Origin: Pseudomonadota bacterium
Lineage (GTDB): Bacteria; Pseudomonadota; Alphaproteobacteria; GCA-2731375
Length of the DNA: 34,427 nucleotides
NCBI GenBank assembly: GCA_027623205.1
Contig: JAQBYC010000044.1
Coordinates: forward strand, 1-34,427
Direction: 5' to 3'
Positions 33,033 through 34,427 of this stretch are shown here, in pieces (position 1 is the stretch's first letter; each line of letters starts with the position of its first letter). The position numbers were made by a program, and so were the translations under genes. The notes under the pieces are model-generated. The model made no database searches. It saw only the letters and a program-made list of their open reading frames with translations, and was not told the origin of the DNA.

Positions 33033-33509
33033 ATGAGCCTGAACGAAGAAGTTGAACTGCTGCGCAGTATCCCGTTGTTCGCCAATATCGAACCTTCCAA
33101 GCTGAAGCTGTTGGCCTTCACGTCGGAACGTCTGGCCTTCCAGGAGGGGCAAAGTCTTTTTCATCAGGGCGACATGGGTGATGCCGCCTATCTGGTGGTG
33201 GACGGCACCGCCGACGTGGTGATCGAGGGGCCCGACGGCGGCAAGCTGACGGTGGCCCAGATTGGCCGCAATGCCTTTGTGGGTGAAATCGCCATTCTGT
33301 GCGATGTGCCCCGGACCGCCACGATCACCGCCACGACAAACCTCGATACGCTGCGGATCAGCAAGGAGCTGTTTTTTCGTCTGGTGAATGAATTTCCCAC
33401 CATGGCGGTGGAAATCATGCGCGAGCTGGCGCGGCGGCAGGAACAATCCAATCTGCAACTGACCGAAGCCAACCGCCGGCTGCGGGAATTGGAGAGTGCC
33501 GGCGCTTGA
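33033..33509 (+). CDS. Stand-alone cyclic-nucleotide-binding domain protein
   Basis: 158 aa consisting of a single cNMP-binding beta-roll: LRSIPLFANIEPSKLKLLAF, EGQSLFHQGDMGDAAYLVVDG, and a phosphate-binding cassette GEIAILCDVPRTATI containing the Glu and Arg that hold the cyclic phosphate and ribose. A C-terminal helix (AVEIMRELARRQEQSNLQL) follows, but no DNA-binding HTH, so it is not a Crp-type regulator by itself. It probably binds a partner. ATG 33033 is preferred for its GGAG ribosome site over the open frame from 32994. Its place between the ABC protein and the methyltransferase is consistent with nucleotide control of that trio. Confidence 0.87.
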   Translation: MSLNEEVELLRSIPLFANIEPSKLKLLAFTSERLAFQEGQSLFHQGDMGDAAYLVVDGTADVVIEGPDGGKLTVAQIGRNAFVGEIAILCDVPRTATITATTNLDTLRISKELFFRLVNEFPTMAVEIMRELARRQEQSNLQLTEANRRLRELESAGA

Positions 33510-34000
33510 GCCGTCTGGACAGCGCCATTCGCCGCCTGCAGGCGCAGCGGGCCTGCCTGGACTGGGCCATGGCCGAGATTGCCGGGCAATCGGGTCCGGT
33601 GCTGGAATTGGGCCTGGGCAATGGCCGCAGCTATGATCATCTGCGCCATAATTTGCCGGGGCGCGAGATCTTTGTCTGCGAGCGCAAGGTTGCCGCGCAC
33701 CCCGATTGCATACCCGACGACCGGCATCTGTTGCTGGGCGACTTCACGGATACGCTGCCCGGCGCCCTGTCGCGCCTGGGGGCGCGGGCGGTTCTTGCCC
33801 ATTGCGATATTGGCAGCGGCGATAGCGCCCTGACCGCGGCGCTTGCCACCTTTGTCGGCCCCGCGCTGGCGCCTCTGCTGGCAACCGGCGCCGTGGTGGC
33901 GGCCGATCAGGCCCTGGATATTCCCGGCTGCCGGGCGGTCGCCCTGCCCCCTGGCGTGGCGGCGGGCCGCTACCACCTGTATCGCAACAGCCCGAAATGA
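33506..34000 (+). CDS. Small class I SAM-dependent methyltransferase-like protein
   Basis: 164 aa. PVLELGLGNGRSYDHLR (about 31-47) is methyltransferase motif I, and EIFVCERKVAAHPDCIPDD follows with the acidic residue after strand 2. HLLLGDFTDTLP and AVLAHCDIGSG resemble motifs II-III. The start is TTG overlapping the preceding stop as TTGA, with GGAGAG 9 bases upstream; an ATG does not occur at a sensible place. The substrate is unknown. Its tight coupling to the cNMP-binding gene suggests a shared function. Confidence 0.8.
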   Translation: MSRLDSAIRRLQAQRACLDWAMAEIAGQSGPVLELGLGNGRSYDHLRHNLPGREIFVCERKVAAHPDCIPDDRHLLLGDFTDTLPGALSRLGARAVLAHCDIGSGDSALTAALATFVGPALAPLLATGAVVAADQALDIPGCRAVALPPGVAAGRYHLYRNSPK

Positions 34001-34022
34001 ATGACCCGGCATAGCGCCGGAA

Positions 34023-34175
34023 ATGCAGTGTAATATTCTCGCCGCCATTGGCCCCGGACGCCTGCTCTGCCAGGCCGGCATGCGCCGCCGGGGCCGGTCC
34101 ACCGCCTTTGTCGAGGCCCGCCTGTGCAACGGCGCCGGCGCCTTGGCGGCCACGGCTTCCGCCGTCGCGGCCATA
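34023..34175 (+). pseudogene. possible C-terminal remnant of a PaaI/hotdog thioesterase
   Basis: The frame from ATG 34023 reads GRLLCQAGMRRRGRSTAFVE, then ARLCNGAGALAATASAVAAI, which resembles the last strands of PaaI-type thioesterases (GRLLAEA-x-x-RRGR-x-x, A-x-A-x-x-x-I). No N-terminal half with the catalytic helix is found upstream: the frame is closed by TGA at 34002-34004. Downstream the frame has no stop to the window end and runs through the tRNA gene, so it is not a normal gene. The rest of 34001-34358 shows nothing else I can support. Confidence 0.4.
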
Positions 34176-34358
34176 CAACCACCCGCCATGGACGCCGGCG
34201 CCGGGCCGCCCGATGCCGCACAGACCGAAGCGCCCGCAATACGCCGACCGCCATTTTGCCGTCATGGGGCGTCCCGCCTCTGGACAGCTAATTCAATTTC
34301 CACTATGAACCGCAACGTCTCCGGGCGCACACCGCCCGCCGGGTCCTTTGCCCCGGAT

Positions 34359-34427
<69 letters not shown>

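Noticed and set aside
33188-34189. 333-codon minus-strand frame opposite cNMP-binding and methyltransferase genes
   Set aside because: Its translation is low-complexity Ala/Arg/Gln-rich, while the plus strand has conserved motifs and coupled starts.
34048-34308. 86-codon plus-strand frame before tRNA-Phe
   Set aside because: Pro/Arg/Ala-rich composition, no ribosome site; a different frame shows the more convincing thioesterase-like segment.

Overview
The window is a gene-dense, moderately GC-rich stretch of a bacterial chromosome. Protein content and gene order point to an alphaproteobacterium, most likely Rhodospirillales-like. The block maf-aroE-coaE-dnaQ facing secB-fxsA, followed by a Tim44-like gene, mltA, smr and a small HTH gene, is the arrangement usually found near the chromosomal origin in Alphaproteobacteria. 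The lineage is inferred from memory of gene order and protein style; no database search was possible.

Layout. (1) Positions 1-6436 are housekeeping: Maf pyrophosphatase, shikimate dehydrogenase, dephospho-CoA kinase and DNA polymerase III epsilon on the plus strand, SecB and FxsA on the minus strand, then a Tim44-like protein and lytic transglycosylase MltA. (2) Positions 6455-9571 hold lutABC, the lactate oxidation operon, between mltA and smr, two genes I expect to be adjacent; a 105-bp repeat sits at the left edge. (3) Positions 9549-16442 hold Smr, a broken GFA-family gene, an XRE regulator, an alpha/beta hydrolase, an MBL-fold hydrolase, a methyltransferase, a membrane class III adenylate/guanylate cyclase and an SDR dehydrogenase. 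(4) Positions 16934-29963 are one continuous minus-strand string of eleven genes, mostly overlapping by 1-4 bases. Read 5' to 3' it runs: MurG-like glycosyltransferase, two GT4 glycosyltransferases, histidine phosphatase, second MurG-like glycosyltransferase, polysaccharide-deacetylase-like protein, a small membrane protein, then a complete peptide-type ABC importer (fused double ATPase, binding protein, two permeases). (5) Positions 30217-34000 are a divergent plus-strand trio: a 902-residue ABC exporter-like protein with a strongly altered and enlarged nucleotide-binding domain, a stand-alone cyclic-nucleotide-binding protein and a small methyltransferase. A likely thioesterase remnant and a tRNA-Phe (cut by the window end) follow.

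Three observations stand out. A roughly 105-bp MITE-like repeat occurs in three full copies and one half copy, always between genes. The ABC protein carries about 300 extra residues between Walker A and the signature motif, three copies of a Q-loop-like motif, and replaced Walker B and H-loop residues. The glycosyltransferase/phosphatase/deacetylase cluster back to back with that ABC/cNMP-binding/methyltransferase trio looks like a glycan synthesis and export or sensing system that I cannot match to a described one. The cyclase at 14160 could supply the nucleotide for the cNMP-binding protein, but that link is inference.
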